A stretch of 53,821 bases of DNA from a virus: IMG/VR virus record IMGVR_UViG_3300038713_000166, positions 1-53,821 of that record, one strand, 5' to 3'. Under the pieces are notes generated by a model. That model did no database searches and was not told the DNA's origin. It was given only the letters and a program-made list of their open reading frames with translations. This document shows, in pieces, positions 46,782 to 52,968 of this stretch. A program made the position numbers and the translations under genes. Position 1 is the first letter of the stretch; each line of letters starts with the position of its first letter.

Positions 46782-47215
46782 GATGCTTGATAATAAACAT
46801 ACCTAGGTTGCATATACAACTTAGATTCTTTCATCATCTTTGCACCCTCTTGCAAAAAGGTTTTTGCTCTTTGAAGAATTGAAATGGCACGATCTTTTTC
46901 TTTTTTATCGTAGTGACCAAGTGCTTTTGAATTACCAAAGAAAAAACCCTCATGATCTTTTTCAAGTTCATCGTTTTTAATTGCCTTGATAATTTTATCT
47001 AAATCATCTTCAGATAATTCTATCTTCTGACATTCATCAACACCCTTTGCAAAAGTATTGATAATATAACCATGCAAATCTGCATGCTTTCGCCAATATC
47101 CAAGATCAACATTCATTGATTCAATATGATATTTATTATCTAACATTGGTCTTGGGACATCATCCTTATAAGCAGTATTATAGTGATGACCTACTAAGTA
47201 CATATCTAAACCCAT
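46775..47215 (-). CDS. MGLDMYL-type conserved phage protein
   Basis: The 146-residue protein starts MGLDMYLVGHHYN, followed by VDLGYWRKHADLHGYIINTF and GVDECQKIELSEDDLDKII. This family is common in phages and bacteria and unassigned; it is sometimes mislabelled as a kinase. TGGAGG precedes ATG 47215. It is the first gene downstream of the promoter at 47260-47289. Confidence 0.7.
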   Translation of the reverse strand: MGLDMYLVGHHYNTAYKDDVPRPMLDNKYHIESMNVDLGYWRKHADLHGYIINTFAKGVDECQKIELSEDDLDKIIKAIKNDELEKDHEGFFFGNSKALGHYDKKEKDRAISILQRAKTFLQEGAKMMKESKLYMQPRYVYYQASW

Positions 47216-47259
47216 AATTTACCTCCATTGGTTAGGTTAGTTAGTTTGTCTTATGTAGT

Positions 47260-47289
47260 ATTATATAATATGTAAATGAAAAAGTACAA
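47260..47289 (-). promoter_or_regulatory. Promoter for minus-strand accessory genes
   Basis: On the minus strand TTGTAC (47284-47289), 18 bases, TATAAT (47260-47265) is followed by ACTACATAAGACAA, a block shared with the promoters at 51671-51699 and 51907-51934. It lies 45 bases before the start at 47215. Conserved downstream bases suggest a regulated start region. Confidence 0.55.
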
Positions 47290-47300
47290 CACTAAAATAA

Positions 47301-47334
47301 AAAAAGAGCCAGAAAATTAATCCTAGCTCTTTTT
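47301..47334. terminator. Bidirectional terminator-like hairpin
   Basis: AAAAAGAGC (47301-47309) pairs with GCTCTTTTT (47326-47334) around a 16-base loop; the T-run on each strand makes it usable in both directions. It lies between two minus-strand gene groups, downstream of 47416-47658. The remaining 47335-47415 holds only a short plus-strand frame with a good ribosome-binding site (47377-47397). Confidence 0.65.
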
Positions 47335-47376
47335 CCTAACCAAACTGCATAGTGTATTTGACAATTACATGGAGGT

Positions 47377-47397
47377 ATGCAGATGGTAATTTTTTAA
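47377..47397 (+). other. Tiny reading frame after a strong ribosome-binding site
   Basis: TTACATGGAGG followed by ATG 47377 gives a 6-codon frame (MQMVIF). The block TTGACAATTACATGGAGG is very similar to the leader of the expressed genes at 49494, 51640, 51970 and 52969. It looks like a remnant of a lost plus-strand gene or a leader peptide. Confidence 0.35.
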
Positions 47398-47415
47398 ACT
47401 TTCAAAAATCATTGG

Positions 47416-47658
47416 TCAAGTTTTATACTTGTTTTTATTTCTATTATATCTTGACCTACAAGTGCTAGAACAAGTTTGTTTGTATTTGCCTTTTGGACTA
47501 CTTACTTTTATATTCATTACTTTTGAACAAACTATGCACAATTTTTGATAAGTGATTGAGTTTCTAAAATTTTCAAGTGCTAATTTATAATCAGAGTCCA
47601 AAATTAAAATTTTTTCTTGAAATTCTTTTTCAGCATCCTCTTTCGTCCTTAACATCAT
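47416..47658 (-). CDS. Small Cys-containing protein, probable zinc-binding
   Basis: The 80-residue product from ATG 47658 (ATGA overlap with the upstream stop) has a helical, acidic first half and then CIVCSKVM and CSSTCRSRYNRNKNK, consistent with a four-Cys zinc site of HNH/zinc-ribbon type. No further catalytic His is evident. Function unknown. Confidence 0.55.
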   Translation of the reverse strand: MMLRTKEDAEKEFQEKILILDSDYKLALENFRNSITYQKLCIVCSKVMNIKVSSPKGKYKQTCSSTCRSRYNRNKNKYKT

Positions 47659-48047
47659 AATTCTGCATCGAAGTGACATTGACCATGATTCTTAATACAA
47701 TCATGAATTTGTTGACCAAGACCTAATCTTGCATACCACTCAAGATAGTACATAACATTTTCCTCAGTATATTCTATATTAGTTTTCTTGTTTAAAAACT
47801 CTGCCAACATTTCATTATTGTAACTTTCTTGTTCATTAAAAAAATCATCCAAATGTTTTTTGTAGTCGCCTAAACGATTTTTACAGTTTTTAATACCCTC
47901 TTTAACTTTTGGTAAATCATCGTCATCATACCAATATTCTAATAAATTAGGTCGTTCGCCCTCGACACCAAAATAATCAGCATCGTCACTTGGTTGAACT
48001 GCAAACCAAAATTTACCATCAATGTCTCCACTATAATGTCTACCCAT
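47655..48047 (-). CDS. Conserved phage protein MGRHYSGDI type
   Basis: The 130-residue acidic protein opens MGRHYSGDIDGKFWFAVQPSDDADYFG and continues LLEYWYDDDDLPKV. I recognise this start from uncharacterised proteins common in marine phages. It overlaps the neighbours by 4-8 bases. Function unknown. Confidence 0.65.
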   Translation of the reverse strand: MGRHYSGDIDGKFWFAVQPSDDADYFGVEGERPNLLEYWYDDDDLPKVKEGIKNCKNRLGDYKKHLDDFFNEQESYNNEMLAEFLNKKTNIEYTEENVMYYLEWYARLGLGQQIHDCIKNHGQCHFDAEL

Positions 48048-48303
48048 TTTTGTTCTCCTCTACATCAAACCAAGTGTCTTCCCAATCAAGTCTGCCTAAG
48101 TGTCTATCAACTGTAAACGACATAAGAGGTTCTTGACTATAGTCTTTTGATTTAGGGATGTACTCTGCGACATCAATCTGAAGATTTCCGTTTGTCTCTT
48201 CATCTTGATTCAAGGTAATAATAAATCCCTTATATTGAAAGCTAATTGACTCTGCATGTTCTCGTATATCTTTTATTAAGAAAGCTTTTAAATTATCTGC
48301 CAT
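48040..48303 (-). CDS. Hypothetical protein
   Basis: The 87-residue acidic product has beta-type text (ISFQYKGFIITLNQDEETNGNLQIDVAEYI). It overlaps both neighbours and shares the end sequence VEENKNG with the upstream protein, showing that the 3' ends were duplicated or converted. No domain recognised. Confidence 0.5.
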   Translation of the reverse strand: MADNLKAFLIKDIREHAESISFQYKGFIITLNQDEETNGNLQIDVAEYIPKSKDYSQEPLMSFTVDRHLGRLDWEDTWFDVEENKNG

Positions 48304-48517
48304 TTTTATTCTCCTCTACATAATTAGATTGATGTTCATACCAAGCATCATTCAATTCTCCCATAATATCTTGATCTGACATTGGTCTTACTAAATGAAA
48401 ATGTGGCATCATCTTTGTCACAAATTCAGTCCGTCTCTCGGATTCAAACATAGTCGATAAGGCTTTATCCCAAAACTCAACTTCTTGATCCATCATCATT
48501 TGTTTTACTTTACCCAT
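48293..48517 (-). CDS. Hypothetical protein
   Basis: The 74-residue product is helical (MMMDQEVEFWDKALSTMFESERR) and ends YVEENKNGR, almost the same end as the next gene. The repeated DNA (GAGGAGAATAAAAATGG) contains the ribosome-binding site and start of the next gene in both cases, so the shared tail is a by-product of a repeated translation signal. Confidence 0.5.
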   Translation of the reverse strand: MGKVKQMMMDQEVEFWDKALSTMFESERRTEFVTKMMPHFHLVRPMSDQDIMGELNDAWYEHQSNYVEENKNGR

Positions 48518-48711
48518 TATTTACCTCCATGGTTTTGTGCTAAATCCCAAACTCGACAAAATTTATCAAGCCATTGAATCTGAATGTTGGTCAAATTCCT
48601 ACGACCATTTACTCCATCGAACCTTAAATCATCGGCACTTGGTAATGGGGAGATGCCATTGGCATGTCCCCACTTGTTATAAATCTCAACTAATTTATCT
48701 ATTCTGTTCAT
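48517..48711 (-). CDS. Small hypothetical protein
   Basis: The 64-residue product (KLVEIYNKWGHANGISPLPSADDLRF; NIQIQWLDKFCRVWDLAQN) appears helical, with no known family. ATG 48711 overlaps the end of the upstream gene; its 3' end contains TGGAGG for the next gene. Confidence 0.5.
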   Translation of the reverse strand: MNRIDKLVEIYNKWGHANGISPLPSADDLRFDGVNGRRNLTNIQIQWLDKFCRVWDLAQNHGGK

Positions 48712-49181
48712 GACGTTACCTCATCAAAAAGTTTCCATGCATCATTAAAAGATAGAAAGTTTAAGCATGTGTCTTGTGGATGGTTCTTGACCATATGTGC
48801 CTTGAACTGAATATCCGTATTGCCTTTTTTATTGTAGGCATAAAGTTCTTTCTTAACTTTATCGATACAAATAAACTTCTTAACCATATCCTTTTTAAGT
48901 TTCTTTTGATCAAGATACTCATAAAGTCTATCATGACACCAAGAATCAATGGGTTCAAAATCATCGCCATTTTGCTTGACTAAATAATCTTGAAGATCCA
49001 TCAAATCTTTTATGATAAATGGTTCATGGACATATTGATTGTCACAACCACCACATCCATTATTCGTAACATGAAAAGCTTTCTTTCCATTAATAAAAAT
49101 ATCTGCATTGTAGCAAGGAGTTTCCTCGCTACCACTTGCAAAATATTTTATATTCTTAAGTTCTAATTTTTTTATTTGCAT
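48708..49181 (-). CDS. Hypothetical protein with Cys pair
   Basis: From ATG 49181 (TGGAGG upstream) the frame gives 157 residues, with a beta-type N-terminal part (YNADIFINGKKAFHVTNNGCGGCDNQYVHEPF) and a helical centre (DYLVKQNGDDFEPIDSWCHDRLYEYLDQKKLKK). The pattern N-N-G-C-G-G is common in a family of phage proteins without assigned function. Confidence 0.55.
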   Translation of the reverse strand: MQIKKLELKNIKYFASGSEETPCYNADIFINGKKAFHVTNNGCGGCDNQYVHEPFIIKDLMDLQDYLVKQNGDDFEPIDSWCHDRLYEYLDQKKLKKDMVKKFICIDKVKKELYAYNKKGNTDIQFKAHMVKNHPQDTCLNFLSFNDAWKLFDEVTS

Positions 49182-49494
49182 TTTTACCTCCATAGTTTTT
49201 TACAAATTCTAATACTTCATTCCAATCATCAGTTAATAATAAGTCAGTATGAGCATAACCATAATCCTCATCACGAATAACTGAATACTTAAAATGTAAT
49301 TGCTCTAACTTTTTATTCTCTTCATCACACACAAAAATCTGTAAACCTTTATGTGTGAAACTCGGACAAAGGTCATTGCTATAAGAAATTGTTTCCCATT
49401 CATGTGGAATGGGAACATCAATCTTAATACTAGGATGAGTGACCTTTGGATCAGTATAATAATTTTCTGAATAGTCTCTATTTTGTAAAGTCAT
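49156..49494 (-). CDS. Hypothetical protein, first gene of accessory block
   Basis: ATG 49494 has TGGAG 7 bases upstream and yields 112 residues, mainly beta-type (FVCDEENKKLEQLHFKYSVIRDEDYGY). It heads the minus-strand accessory operon and overlaps the next gene by 26 bases. No family recognised. Confidence 0.5.
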   Translation of the reverse strand: MTLQNRDYSENYYTDPKVTHPSIKIDVPIPHEWETISYSNDLCPSFTHKGLQIFVCDEENKKLEQLHFKYSVIRDEDYGYAHTDLLLTDDWNEVLEFVKNYGGKNANKKIRT

Positions 49495-49510
49495 AATTTT
49501 CTCCATGTAA

Positions 49511-49538
49511 TTAACTTTAATTAAATCTACCATAATAC
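49511..49538 (+). promoter_or_regulatory. Candidate promoter toward small terminase gene
   Basis: TTAACT (49511-49516), 16 bases, TAATAC (49533-49538), then TACATAGGACAC, the downstream block shared with other promoters in this region. It points right, toward terS (49800), across the repeat-rich gap. It overlaps the leader of the opposite gene at 49494. Confidence 0.4.
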
Positions 49539-49561
49539 TACATAGGACACAAGTAATAATA

Positions 49562-49729
49562 TTGTGTTACACTTATAACAGTATTTTGAAAGAAATGACT
49601 TTTATAAAAAAAGTTTCAAATCTAGTGTAACAAGTGTAACAAGTGTAACCAACCACATTGTAACCTATATATAGACTCAAAAAACCATGGTACACTTCTC
49701 TTCAAATTTGTTACGTTTGTTACACTTCT
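49562..49729. repeat. Iteron-like cluster of AAGTGTAAC motifs
   Basis: Within the 305-base gap between divergent genes, three AGTGTAAC units are in direct tandem, 9 bases apart (about 49624-49650); inverted copies (GTTACACTT) lie at about 49566-49574 and 49719-49728, with weaker copies (TTGTAAC about 49659, GTACACTT about 49690). No gene is visible here. Clusters like this bind replication initiators or repressors; the cluster could be an origin or operator region. Confidence 0.6.
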
Positions 49730-49799
49730 AATCTGACGCAATGACGTTTTTTCTTTTTTTGTTTTACAAATCTTTCAAAATTATTCTATAAATAAACTC

Positions 49800-50321
49800 A
49801 TGCAGAAAACTATTGTTAAAATCGAAAAAAATCATAATAGACTTTTGACCAACAGACAGAAAACCTTTGCAGAGCTATATGTCGAGGGCATTTATACAAA
49901 TAAAGAATGTGCTATTCGTAGTGGTTATCATGAAAATTCTGCATATGTTCATGCATCTAAATTGTTAAATGTGAAAAAATATCCTCATGTTGTTGAATAT
50001 ATCAATGAGTTAAGACAACTCCGAGAAAGAAAATATGGTGTCACATTAATGGGTCAACTAAAAAGATTTCATGAATTAAGTCATGGAGCAGAGCAGAAAG
50101 GTCAATATAGTGCATCGGTTAATGCTGAAAAAATTCGAAGTGCATTAGGTGGTTTGACTACTGATCGAAGAGAGAATGTCCATACTCTTGATAATCTTAC
50201 ACGAGAAGAAATAGTTTCAAGATTAGCAGATTTACAAAAACAATACCCTCAAGTATTTATCGAGGGCGATTTTAAAAAAGTTACTGATGACAACCGAAAA
50301 GAACCTTTGGCTAAGAGTTAA
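49800..50321 (+). CDS. terS: Terminase small subunit
   Basis: The 173-residue protein has an N-terminal helix-turn-helix of the TerS type (LTNRQKTFAELYVEGIYTNKECAIRSGYHENSAYVHASKLL, about 15-55) and a helical oligomerisation part. It recognises the packaging site on phage DNA. It is about 6 kb upstream of terL when the circle is closed. Its end overlaps the nuclease gene by 35 bases, so the two are coupled. Confidence 0.85.
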   Translation: MQKTIVKIEKNHNRLLTNRQKTFAELYVEGIYTNKECAIRSGYHENSAYVHASKLLNVKKYPHVVEYINELRQLRERKYGVTLMGQLKRFHELSHGAEQKGQYSASVNAEKIRSALGGLTTDRRENVHTLDNLTREEIVSRLADLQKQYPQVFIEGDFKKVTDDNRKEPLAKS

Positions 50322-50718
50322 AAAAAATTTACCACATGATTGTTATGCCACACGAATAGAAAATCGTATGGATGGAGGTGTTCCCGATGTCCATGTTATA
50401 TGGGATGGACTACCGTTTTGGATTGAACTTAAGCTAACAAAAGCTAATAAAATTAGACTTTCTCCAAATCAAATTGCTTGGAATACCAAGTATTCGCTCA
50501 ATAATGGATTAGCTTACATCTTGGTTCAACGGGTCGGGGAGGGTAGCCTATTTTTATTTCGGGGCGAGGATGCTCGGGAATTGGCTACTAATGGACTAAA
50601 TACAGAGCCTATAATCAAGGTTTCGGGTTCGGGATTCGGGGACATTTTCGGGGCGATTCGGGAGTCGGGGATCAAGCACCTTGAAACAGTAATAAAGAAA
50701 CATAAACAAGGCGACTAG
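50287..50718 (+). CDS. VRR-NUC nuclease (Holliday-junction-resolvase-like)
   Basis: The 143-residue protein carries the PD-(D/E)XK motif: ENRMDGGVPDVHVIWDGLPFWIELKLTKANK gives Asp in GVPDV and Glu-Leu-Lys as the catalytic pair, followed by LSPNQIAWN, as in the VRR-NUC family. In phages it likely resolves branched DNA before packaging, which agrees with its coupling to terS. The 3' part uses many TCGGG/TTCGGGG-containing codons (50622-50671), like the repeat arrays nearby. Confidence 0.85.
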   Translation: MTTEKNLWLRVKKNLPHDCYATRIENRMDGGVPDVHVIWDGLPFWIELKLTKANKIRLSPNQIAWNTKYSLNNGLAYILVQRVGEGSLFLFRGEDARELATNGLNTEPIIKVSGSGFGDIFGAIRESGIKHLETVIKKHKQGD

Positions 50719-50744
50719 GTTCTTGGATCTAGAATGTTGGATAT

Positions 50745-50767
50745 AAAAAAAGAGGCTCTAAGCCTCT
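50745..50767 (-). terminator. Terminator overlapping the stop of the 67-residue gene
   Basis: AGAGGCT (50751-50757) and AGCCTCT (50761-50767) pair around CTA, which is the stop codon of the minus-strand gene. A run of A on the plus strand (50745-50750) gives the T-tract on the minus strand. It ends minus-strand transcription and may weakly stop plus-strand readthrough from the nuclease gene. Confidence 0.8.
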
Positions 50768-50961
50768 TCCTTTAATAGTTGAAATTCTTTATCTATTTTG
50801 TCTTCAATATGTTCAAGTTCTTCTATGCAATCTTGTATTAAATCTTTTTTCATATAATCTAAATCAAAGTAAGATAAAAATTCATTTAAATCTTGCCGAG
50901 CCTCATATATATGATTTTGAATAATTTCTAATTCTTTTTTTTGTGTTTTTGTAATTGCCAT
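50758..50961 (-). CDS. Small coiled-coil protein
   Basis: The 67-residue product is one helical run with acidic character (QKKELEIIQNHIYEARQDLNEFL; IEELEHIEDKIDKEF). It follows the GP88-like gene by 13 bases and shares its promoter. No family recognised. Confidence 0.5.
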   Translation of the reverse strand: MAITKTQKKELEIIQNHIYEARQDLNEFLSYFDLDYMKKDLIQDCIEELEHIEDKIDKEFQLLKEEA

Positions 50962-50974
50962 TGTTTAACCTTTC

Positions 50975-51640
50975 TTAATGTGTTTTGAATATTATTGATT
51001 GTGTTTTTTGATTCCAACAAAGGCCACACGTCCCACAATTTGCGGTTTTATTCTCTTGTACGGGACATAATATAGATTTACCTTTTATTGGTTTTACTAT
51101 GTCATAAGAATTTGCGGAAAATGGGTTATTTAAATCATTACTAAATCTTATATGTGAATGTTTACTATAATTTAGTTTAATAATTTCTTTTGCTATATCT
51201 CTTGATAGCTCAATTTTAGAATTAATATTATTAGCGGTATACCCATAAATAGCAATATTCTTAAACGTGTTTAACATTATAGACCAAAATTTTACATATT
51301 TAACATTGAAAAAATCGCCTAACACGTGCAAGCGAATTAATAATAATTGATTAGTAGAATTTAATAATTCATCATAAATTCTTTTTTGTAATAAATTTTG
51401 ATCTTTATGATCAATACGATGTGCAAAAGGCATATTGTTCCCGTAACAATCTTCCCAATGTACACAATCTTTTGGGCAAGTTTTTCTTTCTGTTAAAGTA
51501 ACAGTTCTCATTTTATAGTCTTTATACATACCTTTAATAACTTTTTTTCCTAGTTTAATATTGGTACTATTTTTGACTATGTCATGATCATAGTTATTTA
51601 AATCATGAATAGATTTTTTATAGATAGTTGTAGTAAGCAT
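50975..51640 (-). CDS. GP88-like protein
   Basis: The 221-residue protein has the Cys/His pattern TCPKDCVHWEDCYGNNMPFAHRID, then LIRLHVLGDFFNVKYVKFW, SHIRFSNDLNNPF and a C-terminal ILCPVQENKTANCGTCGLCW. This matches the GP88 family of phage proteins, named from a mycobacteriophage gene. The family is of unknown function, with several conserved Cys that could bind zinc or an iron-sulfur cluster. Transcribed leftward from the promoter at 51671-51699. Confidence 0.75.
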   Translation of the reverse strand: MLTTTIYKKSIHDLNNYDHDIVKNSTNIKLGKKVIKGMYKDYKMRTVTLTERKTCPKDCVHWEDCYGNNMPFAHRIDHKDQNLLQKRIYDELLNSTNQLLLIRLHVLGDFFNVKYVKFWSIMLNTFKNIAIYGYTANNINSKIELSRDIAKEIIKLNYSKHSHIRFSNDLNNPFSANSYDIVKPIKGKSILCPVQENKTANCGTCGLCWNQKTQSIIFKTH

Positions 51641-51670
51641 TTTTAATACTCCAATGTAATTGTCCTATGT

Positions 51671-51699
51671 AGTATATTACTATTTTGAATATTATGCAA
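51671..51699 (-). promoter_or_regulatory. Promoter of the GP88-like gene
   Basis: On the minus strand TTGCAT (51694-51699), 17 bases, TATACT (51671-51676), then ACATAGGACAATTACATTGG leading to the start at 51640. Best sigma-70 match in the region, with the shared downstream block. Confidence 0.6.
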
Positions 51700-51731
51700 A
51701 CTTAAAATTTTTGACTGTTGGAAATTTTTAT

Positions 51732-51779
51732 TTCGGGTTCGGGGTTCGGGGTTCGGGGTTCGGGGTTCGGGGATCGGGA
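51732..51779 (+). repeat. TTCGGGG array 1
   Basis: Six units of TTCGGG or TTCGGGG in tandem plus one ATCGGG. The G-runs fit a potential G-quadruplex on the plus strand. It lies between the divergent promoters of the GP88-like and DUF4241-like genes. A leftward frame through it would encode Pro/Glu/Arg/Thr repeats but has no support as a gene. No gene is seen in 51641-51969. Confidence 0.85.
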
Positions 51780-51862
51780 TATAAGAAACAATAACTATAT
51801 ATAATATAATAAAAAAACCCAACAAACTATTAACAAGGCCTTGCACATAGAACCAGGACGAC

Positions 51863-51897
51863 AAAATTTTTCGTGCAGCACGAGGCATAAAAATTTT
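51863..51897. other. Nested inverted repeats upstream of the DUF4241-like gene
   Basis: TCGTGC/GCACGA (51871-51876 and 51878-51883) form a tight inverted repeat nested within AAAATTTTT (51863-51871) and AAAAATTTT (51889-51897). It is located just ahead of the promoter at 51907-51934 and could be an operator or a structured element. Confidence 0.55.
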
Positions 51898-51906
51898 AAA
51901 ATAAGT

Positions 51907-51934
51907 TTGTAATGCCTGTAAATTTTGGTATACT
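51907..51934 (+). promoter_or_regulatory. Promoter of the DUF4241-like gene
   Basis: TTGTAA (51907-51912), 16 bases, TATACT (51929-51934), followed by ACATATGACAATAAC and TTTACATGGAGTAAAATT before ATG 51970. Both the block after the -10 and the ribosome-binding leader are shared with other accessory promoters. Confidence 0.55.
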
Positions 51935-51969
51935 ACATATGACAATAACAATTTACATGGAGTAAAATT

Positions 51970-52446
51970 ATGAAAATAAAACTAGGTAGTGTAGGCGTGG
52001 ACTCTGGTCAATTAATGGTAACAGACCCGTGCTATGTTAAAATGTTTAAGAACAACGAGTTTGATCCTAAAACAAAATTTTATGATTCAAAAAAAGATAA
52101 AACTCTTGTTTACCCCGATGATTTTAAAAATTTCGAGGACGACATAATCGAGGGGTATAATAAAAATATGAATACCTTAATTAAAGAAAAAATTTTCGAT
52201 GAGGTAAAAGAAAAATCTAATGATAAAAGTTATTCATTTACGGGTGCATGTTCTCAAACTTTATATAATGAAAACTTAGGGGGAGAGATCGGTAACGGAC
52301 TCGGACTTTCCTTTGCAACGGGGTATGGAGATGGATGTTATCCGATTTACGCCCATTACGATGATGATGGATGGGGTAAAAGAATAAAAAAAATCGAAAT
52401 TGTATTCATAAATGACGAGGAGTTTGATGATGATGATGCATGTTAA
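51970..52446 (+). CDS. DUF4241-like protein
   Basis: The 158-residue acidic protein starts KIKLGSVGVDSGQLMVTDPCY and has GLSFATGYGDGCYPIYAHYDDDGWGKRIKKIEI near the C-terminus, which is the DUF4241 pattern. Members occur in phages and bacteria with unknown function. GGAG precedes ATG 51970 with a 9-base gap. It is coupled to the next gene by overlap. Confidence 0.75.
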   Translation: MKIKLGSVGVDSGQLMVTDPCYVKMFKNNEFDPKTKFYDSKKDKTLVYPDDFKNFEDDIIEGYNKNMNTLIKEKIFDEVKEKSNDKSYSFTGACSQTLYNENLGGEIGNGLGLSFATGYGDGCYPIYAHYDDDGWGKRIKKIEIVFINDEEFDDDDAC

Positions 52447-52648
52447 ATTAACGAAAGATCAACAACTAGCAGTCAAAAAACTATATAATAGATTTTATGA
52501 TAGTTTAAATAATAAGTCTTATTTTAATTTTCGTAAAAGGGTTAATAAGGCTATCGGATATCGAGATGAATATGATTTACGAATTTTACATATTGACGAA
52601 ATACCGATGACATTCGGTATTACTACCGATGGATATACACATACGTAA
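52427..52648 (+). CDS. Conserved small phage protein
   Basis: From ATG 52427 (GAGGAG 6 bases upstream; several ATG codons in a row follow) the frame gives 73 residues: KLTKDQQLAVKKLYNRFYDSL...YFNFRKRVNKAIGYRDEY and a terminal FGITTDGYTHT. I recognise the KLTKDQ...GIxTDGYTH pattern in many marine phages; it has no function assigned. It overlaps the previous gene by 20 bases. Confidence 0.65.
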   Translation: MMMMHVKLTKDQQLAVKKLYNRFYDSLNNKSYFNFRKRVNKAIGYRDEYDLRILHIDEIPMTFGITTDGYTHT

Positions 52649-52668
52649 TTTAAAAGTTACTCCAAGAG

Positions 52669-52696
52669 ATGGCGGGTTTTACCCGCCATTTTTTTT
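52669..52696 (+). terminator. Terminator of the DUF4241-like operon
   Basis: ATGGCGGGT (52669-52677) and ACCCGCCAT (52681-52689) pair around TTT, followed by a run of eight T to 52696. It closes the first accessory cassette. Confidence 0.9.
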
Positions 52697-52697
52697 G

Positions 52698-52762
52698 CCT
52701 CGGGTTCGGGTTCGGGGTTCGGGTTAAATCGGGTCGGGGTTCGGGGTTCGGGTTTCGGGAGT
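52698..52762 (+). repeat. TTCGGGG array 2
   Basis: A degenerate array of CGGG, TTCGGG, TTCGGGG and ATCGGG units on the plus strand, directly after the terminator and ahead of the second accessory cassette. Same unit and orientation as array 1. No gene is visible in 52649-52968; it holds this array, a hairpin, AT-rich DNA and a candidate operator. Confidence 0.8.
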
Positions 52763-52790
52763 CTATGTAATAAAACATAATACACTATGT

Positions 52791-52804
52791 GTTGGTGCGC
52801 CAAC
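52791..52804. other. Hairpin between array 2 and the second cassette
   Basis: GTTGG (52791-52795) and CCAAC (52800-52804) pair around TGCG. Position relative to array and start codon parallels the hairpin at 51871-51883 in the first cassette, although the sequence differs. It is followed by an A/T tract resembling AAAAAATTTTT. Confidence 0.45.
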
Positions 52805-52905
52805 CAATATGATGTCCAGGATATCTGCAGCTATCATCTCAAAAAATTTTTAAAAAAAGTTAAGCAGCTTGTCGCTTTTTTGTTTTATTATGTTGTATTA
52901 TGTGG

Positions 52906-52929
52906 TATCAATATAAGTATATATTGATA
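52906..52929. promoter_or_regulatory. Operator-like inverted repeat
   Basis: TATCAATATA (52906-52915) and TATATTGATA (52920-52929) are perfect inverted repeats with a 4-base spacer, just before the 52969 gene. The region 52880-52905 contains TTGTTT and TTGTAT elements that may be -35 boxes, so the repeat overlaps or follows the likely promoter, suiting repressor control. Confidence 0.55.
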
Positions 52930-52968
52930 TCAATTAAGGTATTAATTTATTACATGGAGTAAAAAGAA

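Noticed and set aside
47357-47380. TTGACA at 47357 as a plus-strand promoter
   Set aside because: The -35 match is perfect but no -10-like hexamer lies at 15-19 bases; the block is better explained as the shared GACAATTACATGGAG leader.
49562-49729. AAGTGTAAC cluster considered as CRISPR or tRNA
   Set aside because: Units are too short for CRISPR repeats and no cloverleaf can be folded; iteron or operator is more fitting.
51907-51934. T7-like phage promoter reading of the TAATACTACATAGGACA block
   Set aside because: It resembles the first bases of a T7 promoter, but no single-subunit RNA polymerase gene is visible and the upstream spacing fits sigma-70 promoters better.
51643-51951. Minus-strand 102-codon frame through TTCGGGG array 1
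   Set aside because: The frame reads through the array as Glu-Pro-Arg-Thr-Pro repeats, crosses the promoter of the GP88-like gene and the nested dyad, and lacks a convincing ribosome-binding site.
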